This document shows, piece after piece, positions 10,574-22,337 of a stretch of 64,000 bases of DNA (position 1 is its first letter; the number at the start of each line of letters is the position of its first letter). The notes beneath the pieces are model-generated. The model was not told the DNA's origin, did no database searches, and saw only the letters and a program-made list of their open reading frames with translations. The stretch comes from an uncultured beta proteobacterium. GTDB lineage: Bacteria; Pseudomonadota; Gammaproteobacteria; Burkholderiales; Burkholderiaceae_C. The stretch covers positions 55,211-119,210 of the forward strand of contig CAIQOO010000235.1 of NCBI GenBank assembly GCA_903873485.1, given 5' to 3'. A program made the translations under genes and the position numbers.

Positions 10574-11254
10574 ATGGCAAATCATCTCGATCTTGAAGAA
10601 CAAGAGCAGCTTGATCAGATCAAGCATTTCTGGCAACAGTACGGCAACGCCATCACTTGGGCGCTGATTGTGGTGTTGGCCGGTTTTGCCAGTTGGAATT
10701 TTTATCAATATTGGCAACGCAATCAAGCCACTCAGGCGGCTGCGCTGTTTGATGAGGTCGAACGGTCGGTTCAGTCGGCTGATCCTGCAAAAGTTGATCG
10801 TGTTTTTGTCGAAATGAAGGATCGGTTTGCATCCACCATTTATGCCCAACAGTCGGCCTTGCTGGTTGCCAGAATGTATGTTGACATGGGCAAAATGGAT
10901 GTCGCCCTGGCCGCGCTCACCTGGGTTGCCGAGCAATCGGTCGATGCGGGCTACCAAGCCTTGGCCCGGCTTCGGATGACTGCGATTTTGATGGAGTCAA
11001 AGGAATATGATGCTGCCAAGAAGCTGCTGGATGGTGCTTTTCCTGCCAGCTTTGCCGCATTGGTGGCGGACCGCAAGGGCGACATCATGGCCCTGAAATC
11101 GGACAAGAAACAGGCCATTGCGGAGTATGAAAAGGCCTACCAATTGCTGGATTCGCGCAATGAGTACCGTCGTCTGGTTGAAGTCAAACTCAATGCCATG
11201 GGTGTGGATGTGCAAGGGCGTGAGCAGGTGGCCTTGGCCTCCGGGAAGCAGTGA
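10574..11254 (+). CDS. yfgM: YfgM-like tetratricopeptide membrane protein
   Basis: A 226-residue protein with a cytoplasmic N-terminus starting LDLEEQEQLDQIKHFWQQYG, one transmembrane helix (ITWALIVVLAGFASWNFYQYW) and a periplasmic TPR_21/DUF2133 domain. The family member YfgM associates with SecYEG and periplasmic chaperones. It sits directly between hisS and bamB, the conserved order hisS-yfgM-bamB-der. Confidence 0.9.
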   Translation: MANHLDLEEQEQLDQIKHFWQQYGNAITWALIVVLAGFASWNFYQYWQRNQATQAAALFDEVERSVQSADPAKVDRVFVEMKDRFASTIYAQQSALLVARMYVDMGKMDVALAALTWVAEQSVDAGYQALARLRMTAILMESKEYDAAKKLLDGAFPASFAALVADRKGDIMALKSDKKQAIAEYEKAYQLLDSRNEYRRLVEVKLNAMGVDVQGREQVALASGKQ

Positions 11255-11255
11255 C

Positions 11256-12392
11256 ATGGTCAATAATTTCGTTGTTCGTTTATTTCAAGCCTGTTTGGCA
11301 GGCGCGGTGTTGGCTTGGCTGGTTGCATGTTCCGGTGGACCGACCAGGCACAGCGTTGCTGATCTGGGTCCAGATCCGGCCTTGCTGGGCATCCGTTCGG
11401 TCTGGACCAGCAATCTGGGTGTCGTTGATTTCCCGCTTGAAATTAAGGTGAAGAATAACGCGCTGGTGATTGCCAGTTCGGACGGATCGGTCGCGTCACT
11501 TGATGCACGCACTGGCGCGGCCCTGTGGCGGTTGAATGTAGGTGGTGCGATTGCAGCCGGTGTGGGTAGTGACGGGCAGTACGCTGCCGTGGTGACTCGC
11601 GGCAATGAGCTAGTGGTGCTTGAAGCCGGTCGCGAATTGTGGCGAACCCGTTTGACGGCGCAGGTTTTCACATCACCGCTGGTTGCTGGTGCGCGTGTGT
11701 TTGTACTGGGTGCAGATCGTACGCTTTCTGCTTTTGATGCCCAGACTGGGCGCAAGATATGGCAAAACCAGCGTCCGGGCGAGGCACTTGTGCTACGCCA
11801 GGCCGGTGTATTGATACCGGTACAAAATACCTTGGTCGCCGGCTCGTCGGGTCGGCTCCTTGGTTTGAACCCCTTGACCGGTGCCGTGCTTTGGGATGCC
11901 GCCATTGCCACGCCACGTGGCACCAACGACATCGAACGGCTGGTTGATTTGGTGGCGGGTGTCAGCCGCGATGCCGATGTGGTCTGTGTGCGTGCATTTC
12001 AGGCGGCTGCAGGATGTGTCGAAACAGTGCGCGGCAAGGTCATCTGGCGTCATGCAGCATCGGGTTCGGTCGGGTTGCACGGTGACGACAAGCAGGTTTA
12101 TGGTGCCGAGAGTGACGGTCGCGTGCTGGCCTGGCGCAGGGCGGACGGTGAACAGGTCTGGGAAATGGATCGTTTGCGCAATCGTCAATTGAGCGCACCG
12201 CTGCTGCTTGGCCGCTCCATCGTAGTGGGTGACGACATCGGACTGGTTCACCTGATTTCTCGCTCCGATGGCAGCTTGCTGGCCCGACTTGCGACCGATG
12301 GGTCTGCCATCGCGGCCACACCGGCCGTGGCTGATGGCACGCTGGTGGTGGTCACGCGCAAGGGCGGCGTATTTGGCTTTTTGCCTGAATGA
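11256..12392 (+). CDS. bamB: Outer membrane assembly lipoprotein BamB
   Basis: A 378-residue lipoprotein forming a PQQ-type beta-propeller, part of the BAM complex. The signal ends in a LVACSGG lipobox (about residue 24), followed by repeated blades ([38 protein letters not shown]). The ATG at 11256 is one base after the yfgM stop; the frame runs further upstream only because it is open inside yfgM. Partner of BamD encoded at 0.8 kb. Confidence 0.94.
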   Translation: MVNNFVVRLFQACLAGAVLAWLVACSGGPTRHSVADLGPDPALLGIRSVWTSNLGVVDFPLEIKVKNNALVIASSDGSVASLDARTGAALWRLNVGGAIAAGVGSDGQYAAVVTRGNELVVLEAGRELWRTRLTAQVFTSPLVAGARVFVLGADRTLSAFDAQTGRKIWQNQRPGEALVLRQAGVLIPVQNTLVAGSSGRLLGLNPLTGAVLWDAAIATPRGTNDIERLVDLVAGVSRDADVVCVRAFQAAAGCVETVRGKVIWRHAASGSVGLHGDDKQVYGAESDGRVLAWRRADGEQVWEMDRLRNRQLSAPLLLGRSIVVGDDIGLVHLISRSDGSLLARLATDGSAIAATPAVADGTLVVVTRKGGVFGFLPE

Positions 12393-12423
12393 TACGGCTT
12401 GGCTCACGAAACGATTGACCACA

Positions 12424-13761
12424 ATGAAACCCGTCATGGCCTTGATCGGCCGTCCCAACGTAGGCAAATCGACACTTTTTAACAGGCTGACCAAATCGCG
12501 TGATGCCATCGTGGCCGATTTCTCCGGACTGACCCGGGACCGGCACTACGGGAACGGAAAACAGGGCAAGCACGAGTTCATTGTTATTGATACCGGGGGC
12601 TTCGAGCCTGACGCAGCCAGTGGCATTTACAAGGAAATGGCCAAACAAACCCGTCAGGCGGTGGCTGAAGCCGACGTGGTGATCTTTGTCGTGGATGCGC
12701 GTGGCGGTGTTTCAGCGCAGGACCATGACATTGCCAACTACCTGCGTCGCCTGGGCAAGCCTTGTGTACTGGTTGCGAACAAGGCTGAAGGGATGCCTGA
12801 AGGGATGCCGCTGGTCGAGTTTTATGAGCTTGGTCTGGGCGAGGTTTTCCCGGTGTCCGCAGCGCATGGCCAAGGAATTCGCGCCTTGGTTGATCGTGCG
12901 CTGGATCCGTTGAACTTGCCAGACGATGAGACCGAGCCAGAAGACCAGCCTGGAGTCATCAAACTGGCAGTTGCTGGTCGTCCCAATGTTGGAAAATCGA
13001 CCTTGATCAATGTCTGGCTGGGGGAGGAGCGGCTGGTGGCTTTCGATCTGCCGGGCACTACGCGCGATGCGATATCTGTTCCCTTTGAACACCATGGCCA
13101 GAAGTTTGAATTGATCGATACCGCTGGTTTGCGTCGGCGCGGCAAGGTGTTTGAGGCCATCGAGAAGTTTTCTGTCGTCAAAACCCTGCAAGCTATTGAG
13201 TCAGCCCATGTAGTTTTGCTGCTGATTGACGCCACCCAGGGTGTCACTGACCAGGACGCGCACATCGCTGGTTATATTCTTGAAAATGGTCGGGCCGTTG
13301 TGTTGGCCATCAACAAGTGGGATGCGGTTGATGAGTACCAGCGCGAACTGGTCAAGCGGTCGATTGAAACCAGGCTGGCGTTTTTGAAGTTTGCCAACAT
13401 GCATTTGATATCGGCACAAAAGCGCCAGGGGCTTGGTCCTTTATGGGCATCCATTTCACAAGCCTACAAGGCGGCCACCTGCAAGATGTCAACGCCGGTT
13501 TTGACCCGCTTGTTGCTTGAGTCGGTGCAATTTCAGAGCCCCAAGCGGTCTGGCATGTTTCGCCCAAAGTTGCGTTATGCCCACCAAGGCGGCATGAATC
13601 CACCAGTGATCGTGATTCACGGCAATTCATTGGAGCATGTCACCGAGGCTTACAAGCGTTTTCTGGAGGGGCGTTTCCGCAAGGAATTTGACTTGGCGGG
13701 CACCCCTCTTCGAATCGAGTTGAAGACATCGAACAATCCTTTCGCAGAAAAAGCAGGCTAA
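12424..13761 (+). CDS. der: Ribosome biogenesis GTPase Der (EngA)
   Basis: A 445-residue GTPase with two tandem G domains, each with a P-loop GRPNVGKST (near residues 9 and 184), and a C-terminal KH-like domain. Der is required for 50S ribosome assembly. NKxD-type motifs appear as NKAEG in the first domain and NKWDAVDEY in the second. The ATG at 12424 is preferred over upstream starts inside bamB. Confidence 0.96.
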   Translation: MKPVMALIGRPNVGKSTLFNRLTKSRDAIVADFSGLTRDRHYGNGKQGKHEFIVIDTGGFEPDAASGIYKEMAKQTRQAVAEADVVIFVVDARGGVSAQDHDIANYLRRLGKPCVLVANKAEGMPEGMPLVEFYELGLGEVFPVSAAHGQGIRALVDRALDPLNLPDDETEPEDQPGVIKLAVAGRPNVGKSTLINVWLGEERLVAFDLPGTTRDAISVPFEHHGQKFELIDTAGLRRRGKVFEAIEKFSVVKTLQAIESAHVVLLLIDATQGVTDQDAHIAGYILENGRAVVLAINKWDAVDEYQRELVKRSIETRLAFLKFANMHLISAQKRQGLGPLWASISQAYKAATCKMSTPVLTRLLLESVQFQSPKRSGMFRPKLRYAHQGGMNPPVIVIHGNSLEHVTEAYKRFLEGRFRKEFDLAGTPLRIELKTSNNPFAEKAG

Positions 13762-13879
13762 GTCCAGACCAGCACCTGCTGCTGCAAAATTATTGCGGGA
13801 ATCCGACTGCTCGCAAAAATTCGCCAGATGTCTGTGGTATCGTCAGCGCTTCTTAAATTATCCGAACACGGAGAATATC

Positions 13880-14128
13880 GTGAGCAACAAAGGCCAATTA
13901 CTACAAGATCCGTTTCTGAACACTTTGCGTCGGGAACATGTGCCTGTATCTATTTACTTGGTGAACGGCATCAAGTTGCAAGGGCAGATCGAGTCGTTCG
14001 ATCAGTATGTGGTGTTGCTTCGCAATACCGTTACACAAATGGTTTACAAACACGCCATTTCAACCATTGTTCCGGGTCGCGCCGTCAATTTCTCGGCGGC
14101 TGAGGGTGACCAACCTGGCTCAGCCTGA
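13880..14128 (+). CDS. hfq: RNA chaperone Hfq
   Basis: An 82-residue Sm-like RNA chaperone that pairs small RNAs with mRNAs. The Sm1 ([20 protein letters not shown]) and Sm2 ([10 protein letters not shown]) motifs are canonical. Start is GTG at 13880, giving the family N-terminus (V)[13 protein letters not shown], with a CACGGAGA Shine-Dalgarno-like sequence. It overlaps hflX by 23 bases. The C-terminal tail is short, as in other betaproteobacteria. Confidence 0.97.
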   Translation: MSNKGQLLQDPFLNTLRREHVPVSIYLVNGIKLQGQIESFDQYVVLLRNTVTQMVYKHAISTIVPGRAVNFSAAEGDQPGSA

Positions 14129-15281
14129 TGCCCAAGGCGTAGCCGCTTTGCTGGTCGGGGTTGACTTTGGTCTTCCCCGTTTTGATGACAAGCTGGAAGA
14201 ACTTGGTCTGCTGGCCCAGACGGCAGGGCTTCGCCCGGTCGCCTGGGTGACTTGCAAGCGGCGGGCACCCGACGCAGCCCTCTTCATTGGCAGCGGCAAA
14301 GCTGACGAAATCAAGCAGATGGCCATCGGGCTGGGCGTGCAAGAGATCCTGTTCGACCAGAACTTGAGCCCGGCACAGCAACGCAACCTTGAACGCCATC
14401 TTGAACTGCCGGTGAATGACCGGACCCTGTTGATTCTCGAAATATTCGGGCAAAGGGCACGCAGTCACGAAGGCAAGTTGCAGGTTGAGTTGGCTCGTTT
14501 GCAGTACCTGAGCACGCGCCTGGTGCGCCGCTGGTCGCACCTGGAGCGCCAAAGTGGCGGCATCGGCATGCGTGGTGGGCCAGGTGAAACCCAAATCGAA
14601 CTTGATCGCCGAATGATCGGTGACAGCATCAAGCGCACCAAAGAGCGCCTGGTCAAGGTCAAGCGCCAGCGGCAAACTCAGCGCAAACAGCGTGAGCGCC
14701 GCGATGCCTTCAATATCTCGCTCGTCGGCTACACCAATGCCGGCAAGTCCACCCTGTTCAATGCCCTGGTCAAGGCGCGTGCCTATGCCGCAGATCAGCT
14801 CTTTGCCACGCTTGACACTACAACGCGTCAGCTCTATCTTGGTGAGTTCGGGCGCGTGATTTCCCTGTCGGACACGGTGGGCTTCATTCGTGACTTGCCG
14901 CATGGTTTGATTGATGCGTTTCAGGCCACCTTGCAAGAGGCGGTGGATGCTGACTTGCTGCTGCATGTGGTGGACTTTTCTAGTCCCAACTATATTGAAC
15001 AAATCGACGAGGTACAGCGGGTACTGGCCGAGATTGGTGCCAGCGACATTCCGCAGGTGCTGGTTTTCAACAAGATCGATCTGGTCGCGCCAGACCATCG
15101 GCCTGCCGTGCTGCGCGATGATTATGAGCTTGAGGGCAGGCCGACGCCGCGTGTTTTCCTGAGCGCTCGGCAAGGTGATGGTGTGGCGAGTTTGCGTGCC
15201 GTGCTGGCCGACAAACTGCTGGCTGTGCAAGCGTTGGCCGCGTCGCTGCATTTCCCTGTGAGCCGTGAGGCTGACGTTTGA
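14106..15281 (+). CDS. hflX: Ribosome-associated GTPase HflX
   Basis: A 391-residue GTPase that splits stalled 70S ribosomes. The N-terminal HflX domain ([23 protein letters not shown]) precedes a basic helical region and the G domain with [14 protein letters not shown] and NKIDLV. I choose the GTG at 14106 inside the 3' end of hfq because it follows GGCTGAG and gives the expected length; an upstream in-frame start at 14007 would extend through the hfq coding region. Confidence 0.92.
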   Translation: MTNLAQPDAQGVAALLVGVDFGLPRFDDKLEELGLLAQTAGLRPVAWVTCKRRAPDAALFIGSGKADEIKQMAIGLGVQEILFDQNLSPAQQRNLERHLELPVNDRTLLILEIFGQRARSHEGKLQVELARLQYLSTRLVRRWSHLERQSGGIGMRGGPGETQIELDRRMIGDSIKRTKERLVKVKRQRQTQRKQRERRDAFNISLVGYTNAGKSTLFNALVKARAYAADQLFATLDTTTRQLYLGEFGRVISLSDTVGFIRDLPHGLIDAFQATLQEAVDADLLLHVVDFSSPNYIEQIDEVQRVLAEIGASDIPQVLVFNKIDLVAPDHRPAVLRDDYELEGRPTPRVFLSARQGDGVASLRAVLADKLLAVQALAASLHFPVSREADV

Positions 15282-15320
15282 TTCGGCACAATCGGCATTC
15301 ATTAGACAAGAGTTGATTCG

Positions 15321-16727
15321 ATGAAACTTCAATTACCCGCATTCAGTTTGGTATGGTTGCCGCAGCGACTCAAGGGAATGTTCAACCTCAATGACCCGCG
15401 CTGGGGACGCTCGGACGATAAGCCTGCCGACAATGCAAGTGGCAATGCGGATCGCCCGGATGCCAGCCCATCGGAGTTGCCACCCAGAGCGAATGATGAG
15501 CGCAGACCAAGACCGGGACCTAATCAGGGGCCGCCAGACCTCGACGAACTGTGGCGCGATTTCAACCGCAAGCTTGGGGGTCTGTTTGGCAACACCAAAG
15601 GCGGCGGGCGTGGCAAGCCGCCTGGCAACGGGCAGGGGGGCGGCGGCGGTGGTTCGGGCGGTTTTCAGCCCGACATGAAAAACGCCGGCATTGGTGCCAG
15701 TCTGGTGGTTGCGGTGGCGGTATTGATCTGGCTCGGTACCGGTTTTTTCATTGTGCAAGAAGGCCAGCAGGCTGTGATCACCCAGTTTGGCAAGTACAAC
15801 GCCACGGTTGGCGCCGGTTTCAATTGGCGCCTGCCATACCCGATCCAGCGCCATGAACTGATTTTTGTCACCCAAATCCGCTCGGTCGATGTGGGCCGCG
15901 ATACCGTGATCAAGGCCACCGGCTTGCGTGAATCAGCCATGTTGACCGAAGACGAAAACATTGTCGAGATCAAGTTTGCCGTGCAATACCGACTGAGCGA
16001 TGCACGCGCCTTTTTGTTTGAGAGCAAAAACCCGGCCGATGCCGTGGTCCAGGCGGCTGAAACAGCGGTGCGTGAAGTGGTTGGCAAGATGCGTATGGAC
16101 AGCGCCTTGTCTGATGAGCGTGACCAGATCGCCCCGCGGGTGCGGGCCTTGATGCAGAAAATTCTCGACCGCTACAAGGTGGGGATTGAAGTGGTCGGCA
16201 TCAATTTGCAGCAGGGTGGTGTGCGCCCGCCTGAACAGGTGCAGGCCGCGTTTGATGATGTTCTCAAAGCCGGGCAAGAGCGTGAACGTGCCAAGAACGA
16301 GGCACAGGCCTATGCCAATGACGTGATTCCGCGTGCTGTTGGTGCGGCATCCCGGCTTAAGGAAGAGGCCGATGCCTACAAGGCGCGGATTGTGGCGCAG
16401 GCGCAAGGTGATTCCCAGCGTTTCAAGTCGGTGCTCGCTGAATACCAGAAGGCGCCACAGGTCACTCGTGACCGCATGTACATCGATGCCATGCAGCAGG
16501 TGTACAGCAGTGTCACCAAGGTCATGATTGACTCGCGTCAGGGCTCCAATCTGTTGTACCTGCCGCTTGACAAGATCATCCAGATGACCGGCTTGGTGAC
16601 TGACGACTTGGCGCCTGCGCCAGTTGCAGCGCCCAGCGCGGCAGCCGTGGTAGCCAATGGGGCTGCAGCACCAGTGGATGCGCGCGCTCGTGATGCTGTG
16701 CGCAGCCGCACGCGTGAAACCCGCTAG
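15321..16727 (+). CDS. hflK: HflK, subunit of the HflKC FtsH-modulating complex
   Basis: A 468-residue SPFH/band-7 membrane protein. It has an N-terminal cytosolic Gly/Pro-rich region (GKPPGNGQGGGGGGSGGF), one transmembrane segment (ASLVVAVAVLIWLGTGFFIV) near residue 130, and the SPFH domain. With HflC it forms a membrane cage around the FtsH protease. A second ATG at 15378 (MFNLNDPRWG) matches the usual HflK start and is an alternative. Followed by hflC after 10 bases. Confidence 0.93.
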   Translation: MKLQLPAFSLVWLPQRLKGMFNLNDPRWGRSDDKPADNASGNADRPDASPSELPPRANDERRPRPGPNQGPPDLDELWRDFNRKLGGLFGNTKGGGRGKPPGNGQGGGGGGSGGFQPDMKNAGIGASLVVAVAVLIWLGTGFFIVQEGQQAVITQFGKYNATVGAGFNWRLPYPIQRHELIFVTQIRSVDVGRDTVIKATGLRESAMLTEDENIVEIKFAVQYRLSDARAFLFESKNPADAVVQAAETAVREVVGKMRMDSALSDERDQIAPRVRALMQKILDRYKVGIEVVGINLQQGGVRPPEQVQAAFDDVLKAGQERERAKNEAQAYANDVIPRAVGAASRLKEEADAYKARIVAQAQGDSQRFKSVLAEYQKAPQVTRDRMYIDAMQQVYSSVTKVMIDSRQGSNLLYLPLDKIIQMTGLVTDDLAPAPVAAPSAAAVVANGAAAPVDARARDAVRSRTRETR

Positions 16728-16737
16728 GAGATACCCC

Positions 16738-17643
16738 ATGAATCGGCTAGGTTTTATTGTTTCGAGCATTCTTTTTGCATTGGCGATCGCCAGTTCTACC
16801 CTGTTTGTGGTGGATCAACGTCAATTTGGCGTGATTTTTGCCCTCGGGCAAATCAAGGAGGTCATCACCGAACCCGGCTTGAACTTCAAGCTGCCGCCAC
16901 CGTTCCAGAACGTGTCCTATATCGACAAGCGCTTGTTGACGCTAGACAGCACCGACAACGAGCCGGTGCTCACGGCAGAAAAGCAGCGGGTGGTGATTGA
17001 CTGGTATGTGCGCTGGCGCATTTCCGAGCCGACTGAGTACATCCGCAACGTCGGTACCACCGAAGCCGCCGGCGCCAGCCAGCTCAACCGTGTGGTGCGC
17101 AATGCTTTTCAGGAAGAAATCAACAAGCGGACCGTCAAGGAACTGCTGTCGGCCAAGCGCGAAGCCCTGATGGAAGATGTCAAAGGTGAGGTATTGGGAC
17201 AGGTGCGTGGCGCCAAACCCTGGGGTGTTGACGTGATTGATGTGCGCATCACCCGGGTCGATTATGTTGATGCCATCACCGAGTCGGTGTATCGCCGCAT
17301 GGAGGCCGAGCGTAAGCGCGTTGCCAACGAATTGCGATCTACCGGTGCCGCCGAAGGTGAAAAAATCCGCGCCGATGCAGACCGCCAGCGTGAGGTGGCG
17401 GTGGCCAACGCTTACCGCGATGCGCAAAAGATCAAGGGTGAAGGTGATGCCGAGGCAGCCCGAACCTATTCGGAAGCTTTTGGCCGTGATGCGCAATTTG
17501 CCCAGTTTTACCGCAGTCTGGATGCCTACAAGGCCAGCTTCGCCAAGAAGAGTGACGTGATGGTGCTTGACCCGAGCAGCTCCGAGTTCTTCAGGACGCT
17601 GCGTGGTGCCGCCCCGGCTGGCCCTGCCGTCAGCAAAAAATAG
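16738..17643 (+). CDS. hflC: HflC, subunit of the HflKC complex
   Basis: A 301-residue SPFH-domain protein anchored by an N-terminal helix (LGFIVSSILFALAIASSTLFVV). The band-7 domain and the long Ala/Glu/Arg-rich coiled coil (ERKRVANELRSTGAAEGEKIRA) are typical. ATG at 16738 follows an AGGAG sequence. Partner of the preceding hflK. Confidence 0.95.
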   Translation: MNRLGFIVSSILFALAIASSTLFVVDQRQFGVIFALGQIKEVITEPGLNFKLPPPFQNVSYIDKRLLTLDSTDNEPVLTAEKQRVVIDWYVRWRISEPTEYIRNVGTTEAAGASQLNRVVRNAFQEEINKRTVKELLSAKREALMEDVKGEVLGQVRGAKPWGVDVIDVRITRVDYVDAITESVYRRMEAERKRVANELRSTGAAEGEKIRADADRQREVAVANAYRDAQKIKGEGDAEAARTYSEAFGRDAQFAQFYRSLDAYKASFAKKSDVMVLDPSSSEFFRTLRGAAPAGPAVSKK

Positions 17644-17644
17644 C

Positions 17645-17845
17645 GTGGAACCAGGTTTGGACAACACCACCTTCTGGCTGGCCATCGCCCTGGTGCTGGT
17701 GGTTGAAGGGTTTATGCCATTTGTCTCGCCTGCCACCTGGCGCAAGACCTTCCTGCAAATTTTGCAGCTCAGCGACGGGCAGTTGCGTTTTTTTGGCCTG
17801 TGCAGTCTGGGACTGGGCGTTGCGTTGATTTGGTGGCTGTCGTGA
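17645..17845 (+). CDS. DUF2065 small membrane protein (YjeT-like)
   Basis: A 66-residue protein with two predicted membrane helices (FWLAIALVLVVEGFMPFVSP and LRFFGLCSLGLGVALIWWL) and a short hydrophilic hairpin. This is the DUF2065/YjeT family, which usually sits right after hflC; molecular function is unknown. The GTG at 17645 is one base after the hflC stop; a TTG at 17657 is an alternative start. Confidence 0.85.
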   Translation: MEPGLDNTTFWLAIALVLVVEGFMPFVSPATWRKTFLQILQLSDGQLRFFGLCSLGLGVALIWWLS

Positions 17846-17902
17846 TGAAATCCGCCGGTTTAGCCCGGTAAAATCGCCGTTTTAACAGCCCTCCAAAATC
17901 AC

Positions 17903-19051
17903 ATGTCTGCTTGGGTCCTGCCGGATCACATTGCCGATGTCTTGCCGTCCGAAGCGCGGCACATCGAAGAATTGCGTCGAGATCTGCTGGACATGGCGCG
18001 TTGTTATGGCTATGAACTGGTCATGCCGCCGTTGCTGGAACATCTTGAGTCGTTGCTGACCGGTGCTGGCGAAACGCTGGATTTGCAAACTTTCAAGCTT
18101 GTCGATCAACTCTCGGGTCGTATGCTGGGGCTGCGTGCCGACAGCACACCCCAGGTCGCTCGCATTGACGCCCACCTGCTCAACCGCAGTGGCGTGACCC
18201 GGCTGTGTTATTGCGGCCCGGTGTTGCACACCCGCCCCGGCGCACCGCATGCCAGCCGTGAGCCGCTGCAATTGGGTGCCGAGATTTACGGCCATGCGGG
18301 TCTGGAGGCCGACATTGAGGTGCTGACACTGGCGCTCGATTGCCTCAAGGCCGCTCAAGTGCAGGCACCGAGTGTTGATCTGGCCGATGCCCGGCTGGTC
18401 AAGACCATGCTGGGGGGCGTGCTGACCAATCCGGTCAAGCTTGCCGCCCTGTACGCAGCGCTGGCCGCCAAAGACAGCCCGGAACTGATCAGCCTGACGC
18501 GCGACATGCCGGTCCAGGTGCGCCAGGGGCTGCTGGCGCTGGTCCAACTGTATGGCGATGAAGCCGTGTTGATTGAGGCCGAAAAAGTGCTCCAGCCCTT
18601 GCCTGGCGTGTGTGAAGTGCTACAAAACTTAAAGTTTTTGGCGAGTTGCCTGAAGCCTGTAAAGGTCACTTTTGATCTGGCTGATCTGCGCGGATACGCC
18701 TACTACACCGGCGCACGTTTTGCCATTTACGCACCCGCCGGCAGTGATGCGCTGGCACGTGGTGGCCGTTATGACGAGGTCGGGGCGGTGTTTGGCCGCA
18801 ACCGGCCGGCGGCCGGCTTCAGCCTCGACCTGAAGGCGCTGGTGGCAGCGGTCAACTCCCGTCCACTGCAAGCAGCCATTCGTGCCCCCTGGCGCGACGA
18901 TGCCGGGCTGGCGGCTGCCGTTGCCGCCTTGCGCCGACGCGGCGAAATCGTCATGCGCGTGTTGCCCGGCCACGAAGCGCAAGTTGATGAATTCCATTGC
19001 GACCGTCAACTGATTGAAGTTGCCGGGCAATGGCTTGTGCAAGCCATCTGA
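17903..19051 (+). CDS. hisZ: ATP phosphoribosyltransferase regulatory subunit HisZ
   Basis: A 382-residue class II synthetase-like protein without tRNA-charging function. It resembles HisS ([43 protein letters not shown]) but lacks the C-terminal anticodon-binding domain. HisZ activates the short form of HisG in the first step of histidine synthesis. The position between hflC and purA is typical of Burkholderiales. hisG is not in this window. Confidence 0.93.
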   Translation: MSAWVLPDHIADVLPSEARHIEELRRDLLDMARCYGYELVMPPLLEHLESLLTGAGETLDLQTFKLVDQLSGRMLGLRADSTPQVARIDAHLLNRSGVTRLCYCGPVLHTRPGAPHASREPLQLGAEIYGHAGLEADIEVLTLALDCLKAAQVQAPSVDLADARLVKTMLGGVLTNPVKLAALYAALAAKDSPELISLTRDMPVQVRQGLLALVQLYGDEAVLIEAEKVLQPLPGVCEVLQNLKFLASCLKPVKVTFDLADLRGYAYYTGARFAIYAPAGSDALARGGRYDEVGAVFGRNRPAAGFSLDLKALVAAVNSRPLQAAIRAPWRDDAGLAAAVAALRRRGEIVMRVLPGHEAQVDEFHCDRQLIEVAGQWLVQAI

Positions 19052-19055
19052 TTGA

Positions 19056-20447
<1,392 letters not shown>

Positions 20448-20485
20448 GGCCGCAGCCAGGCTACCGTCGTCTTTCGATGGTTATA

Positions 20486-20535
20486 TGGAAAAACAGGCTC
20501 CAGCCCTTGTCCCTATTGCGTAGCTAGCTATTTAT
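20486..20535 (-). repeat. Dispersed intergenic repeat, copy 1 (diverged)
   Basis: Reverse-oriented copy of the repeat family also found near 29.87, 31.13, 37.90, 51.49 and 58.96 kb. Recognisable parts are ACAGGCTCCAGCCCTTGT and GTAGCTAGCTA. It forms most of the leader between purA and the phosphoribosyltransferase gene. Confidence 0.55.
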
Positions 20536-20549
20536 TCAGGAGTAAATTG

Positions 20550-21074
20550 ATGTTGACAGAAGACGGCAAACACCTGTATGTGAGTTATGACGAATACAAC
20601 AACCTGATTGAAAAACTGACCATCAAGGTGTTTCAGTCGGGCTGGCAGTTCGACATCATTTTGTGCCTGGCGCGCGGTGGCATGCGCCCGGGCGACATCC
20701 TCTCGCGGGTGTTTGACAAGCCGCTGGCCATCATGTCCACCAGTTCCTACCGATCCGATGCGGGCCGGGTGCAGGGTGAACTCGACATTGCCCACTACAT
20801 CACCACGCCCAAGGGCGAAATCGCCGGCCGGGTACTGCTGGTCGATGACCTGGCTGATTCGGGCTACACGCTCAAGGCGGTCATTGAGCAGCTCAAGAAC
20901 AACTACCCCTCCATCACCGAACTGCGCAGTGCTGTCATCTGGACCAAGGCACTGTCCATCTTTACCCCCGACTATTGTGTCGATCTGTTGCCCACCAACC
21001 CGTGGATTCACCAGCCGTTTGAGAGTTATGACAGCATGCGGCCCGAGCAACTGATTCAGAAGTGGAGTGTCTGA
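20550..21074 (+). CDS. Phosphoribosyltransferase (hypoxanthine/xanthine PRTase-like)
   Basis: A 174-residue type I phosphoribosyltransferase. The PRPP-binding loop is seen in VLLVDDLADSGYTL and the N-terminal flexible region in LCLARGGMRPGDIL. Salvage of a purine base (hypoxanthine, guanine or xanthine) is likely, fitting the position after purA, but substrate specificity cannot be read from sequence. ATG at 20550 is preceded by CAGGAG. It overlaps the next gene by 8 bases. Confidence 0.85.
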   Translation: MLTEDGKHLYVSYDEYNNLIEKLTIKVFQSGWQFDIILCLARGGMRPGDILSRVFDKPLAIMSTSSYRSDAGRVQGELDIAHYITTPKGEIAGRVLLVDDLADSGYTLKAVIEQLKNNYPSITELRSAVIWTKALSIFTPDYCVDLLPTNPWIHQPFESYDSMRPEQLIQKWSV

Positions 21075-22296
21075 AGTGTCTGCCAGCGTCATCAGAAAAC
21101 TCGGCACCGAGCTGATTCACCACCCCTACTCGCCACCACCCGGGTTTGCGGCACCGCAGCCGGGTGTCTTCAAGGCATCGAGCGTATTTTTCCCCAATGT
21201 GGCGGCGATGCGGCAATTTGAGTGGAAGGACAAAACCGCCTACACCTACGGATTGCACGGCACTCCCACCACTTACACACTTGAAGAGCGGCTCTGCACC
21301 CTTGAAGGGGGCCGTCAATGTTTGTTGACTCCCAGCGGTCTGGCGGCGATTGCCACGGTGTCGCTGGCCCTGCTGAAATCCGGCGACGAGGTGCTGCTGC
21401 CCGACAACGTCTATGGACCGAGCAAGGCGCTGGCGAAGGGCGAATTGGCCAACTGGGGCATTAGCCACCGTTTTTTTGATCCCATGCATCCGCACGACCT
21501 GGCCGCAAAAATCGGCCCGAACACCCGGCTGGTGTGGCTCGAAGCGGCCGGCTCCGTGACCCTGGAGTTCCCCGACCTGTGCGAGCAGGTGCGCATCTGC
21601 AAGGCTGCCGGTGTGCTGTGCGCGCTCGACAATACCTGGGGTGCCGGCCTGGCTTTTCAGCCCTTTGACTTGCATCCGGGTGCCAGACCTGAACTGGCGG
21701 TGGACATCAGCATCCATGCCCTGACCAAATATCCCAGTGGTGGTGGCGATGTGCTGATGGGCAGCATCATCACGGTGGATGAAGCCTTGCACATGAAACT
21801 CAAGCTTTGCCACATGCGTCTCGGGCTGGGCGTGGCCGCCAATGATGCCGAAGCGGTGCTGCGCGGCTTGCCGAGCCTGATGCTGCGTTACCAGGCGCAT
21901 GATGAAGCCGCACGTGCCCTGGCCCAATGGAGCCTGACGCGTGGCGAATTTGCCCAGGTGCTGCATCCGGCGCTGCCCCAGTCACCGGGCCATGCGCAAT
22001 GGTGCCGCTTGTGCCATACCGGGCCGGGCGGTGCTGCGGGCTTGTTCAGCGTCATCTTCAAACCCTACTACAGCCAGGCCCAGGTGGATGCGTTTTGCGA
22101 CGCGCTGCAATTGTTTGAGATTGGCTACAGTTGGGGTGGGCCGGTCAGCCTGGTGATGCCCTATGCATTGGCGCAAATGCGCCAGGTTTGGCCAGACCAG
22201 TTGCAGGCGGGCACACTGGTGCGTTTTTCTGTCGGACTGGAAGCGGTGACCGATTTGCAGGCTGACCTGCAGCAGGCACTCAAAAATTTTGCCTGA
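21067..22296 (+). CDS. metC: Cystathionine beta-lyase-type PLP enzyme
   Basis: A 409-residue Cys/Met metabolism PLP-dependent enzyme. The Schiff-base lysine lies in SIHALTKYPSGGGDVLMGSI and the PLP phosphate contact region in TPSGLAAIA. Length and motifs fit proteobacterial cystathionine beta-lyase (methionine synthesis), though cystathionine gamma-synthase/lyase paralogues cannot be fully excluded. Start GTG at 21067 overlaps the preceding gene, implying translational coupling. Confidence 0.82.
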   Translation: MSEVSASVIRKLGTELIHHPYSPPPGFAAPQPGVFKASSVFFPNVAAMRQFEWKDKTAYTYGLHGTPTTYTLEERLCTLEGGRQCLLTPSGLAAIATVSLALLKSGDEVLLPDNVYGPSKALAKGELANWGISHRFFDPMHPHDLAAKIGPNTRLVWLEAAGSVTLEFPDLCEQVRICKAAGVLCALDNTWGAGLAFQPFDLHPGARPELAVDISIHALTKYPSGGGDVLMGSIITVDEALHMKLKLCHMRLGLGVAANDAEAVLRGLPSLMLRYQAHDEAARALAQWSLTRGEFAQVLHPALPQSPGHAQWCRLCHTGPGGAAGLFSVIFKPYYSQAQVDAFCDALQLFEIGYSWGGPVSLVMPYALAQMRQVWPDQLQAGTLVRFSVGLEAVTDLQADLQQALKNFA

Positions 22297-22337
22297 GGCT
22301 ACAGGTAAAATCCGCCCCTCAACATTGAAAGACTACA

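Noticed and set aside
12787..12810. Apparent 12-base tandem duplication (GAAGGGATGCCT twice) in der
   Set aside because: The encoded loop has the same length as in E. coli Der at this place, so it is not a recent insertion.
14085..15332. 415-codon minus-strand frame opposite hflX
   Set aside because: hflX on the plus strand has intact GTPase motifs; this frame is a GC-rich antisense shadow.
17903..19051. A second histidyl-tRNA synthetase
   Set aside because: It lacks the anticodon-binding domain and sits in the hisZ position before purA, so it is the HisG regulatory subunit.
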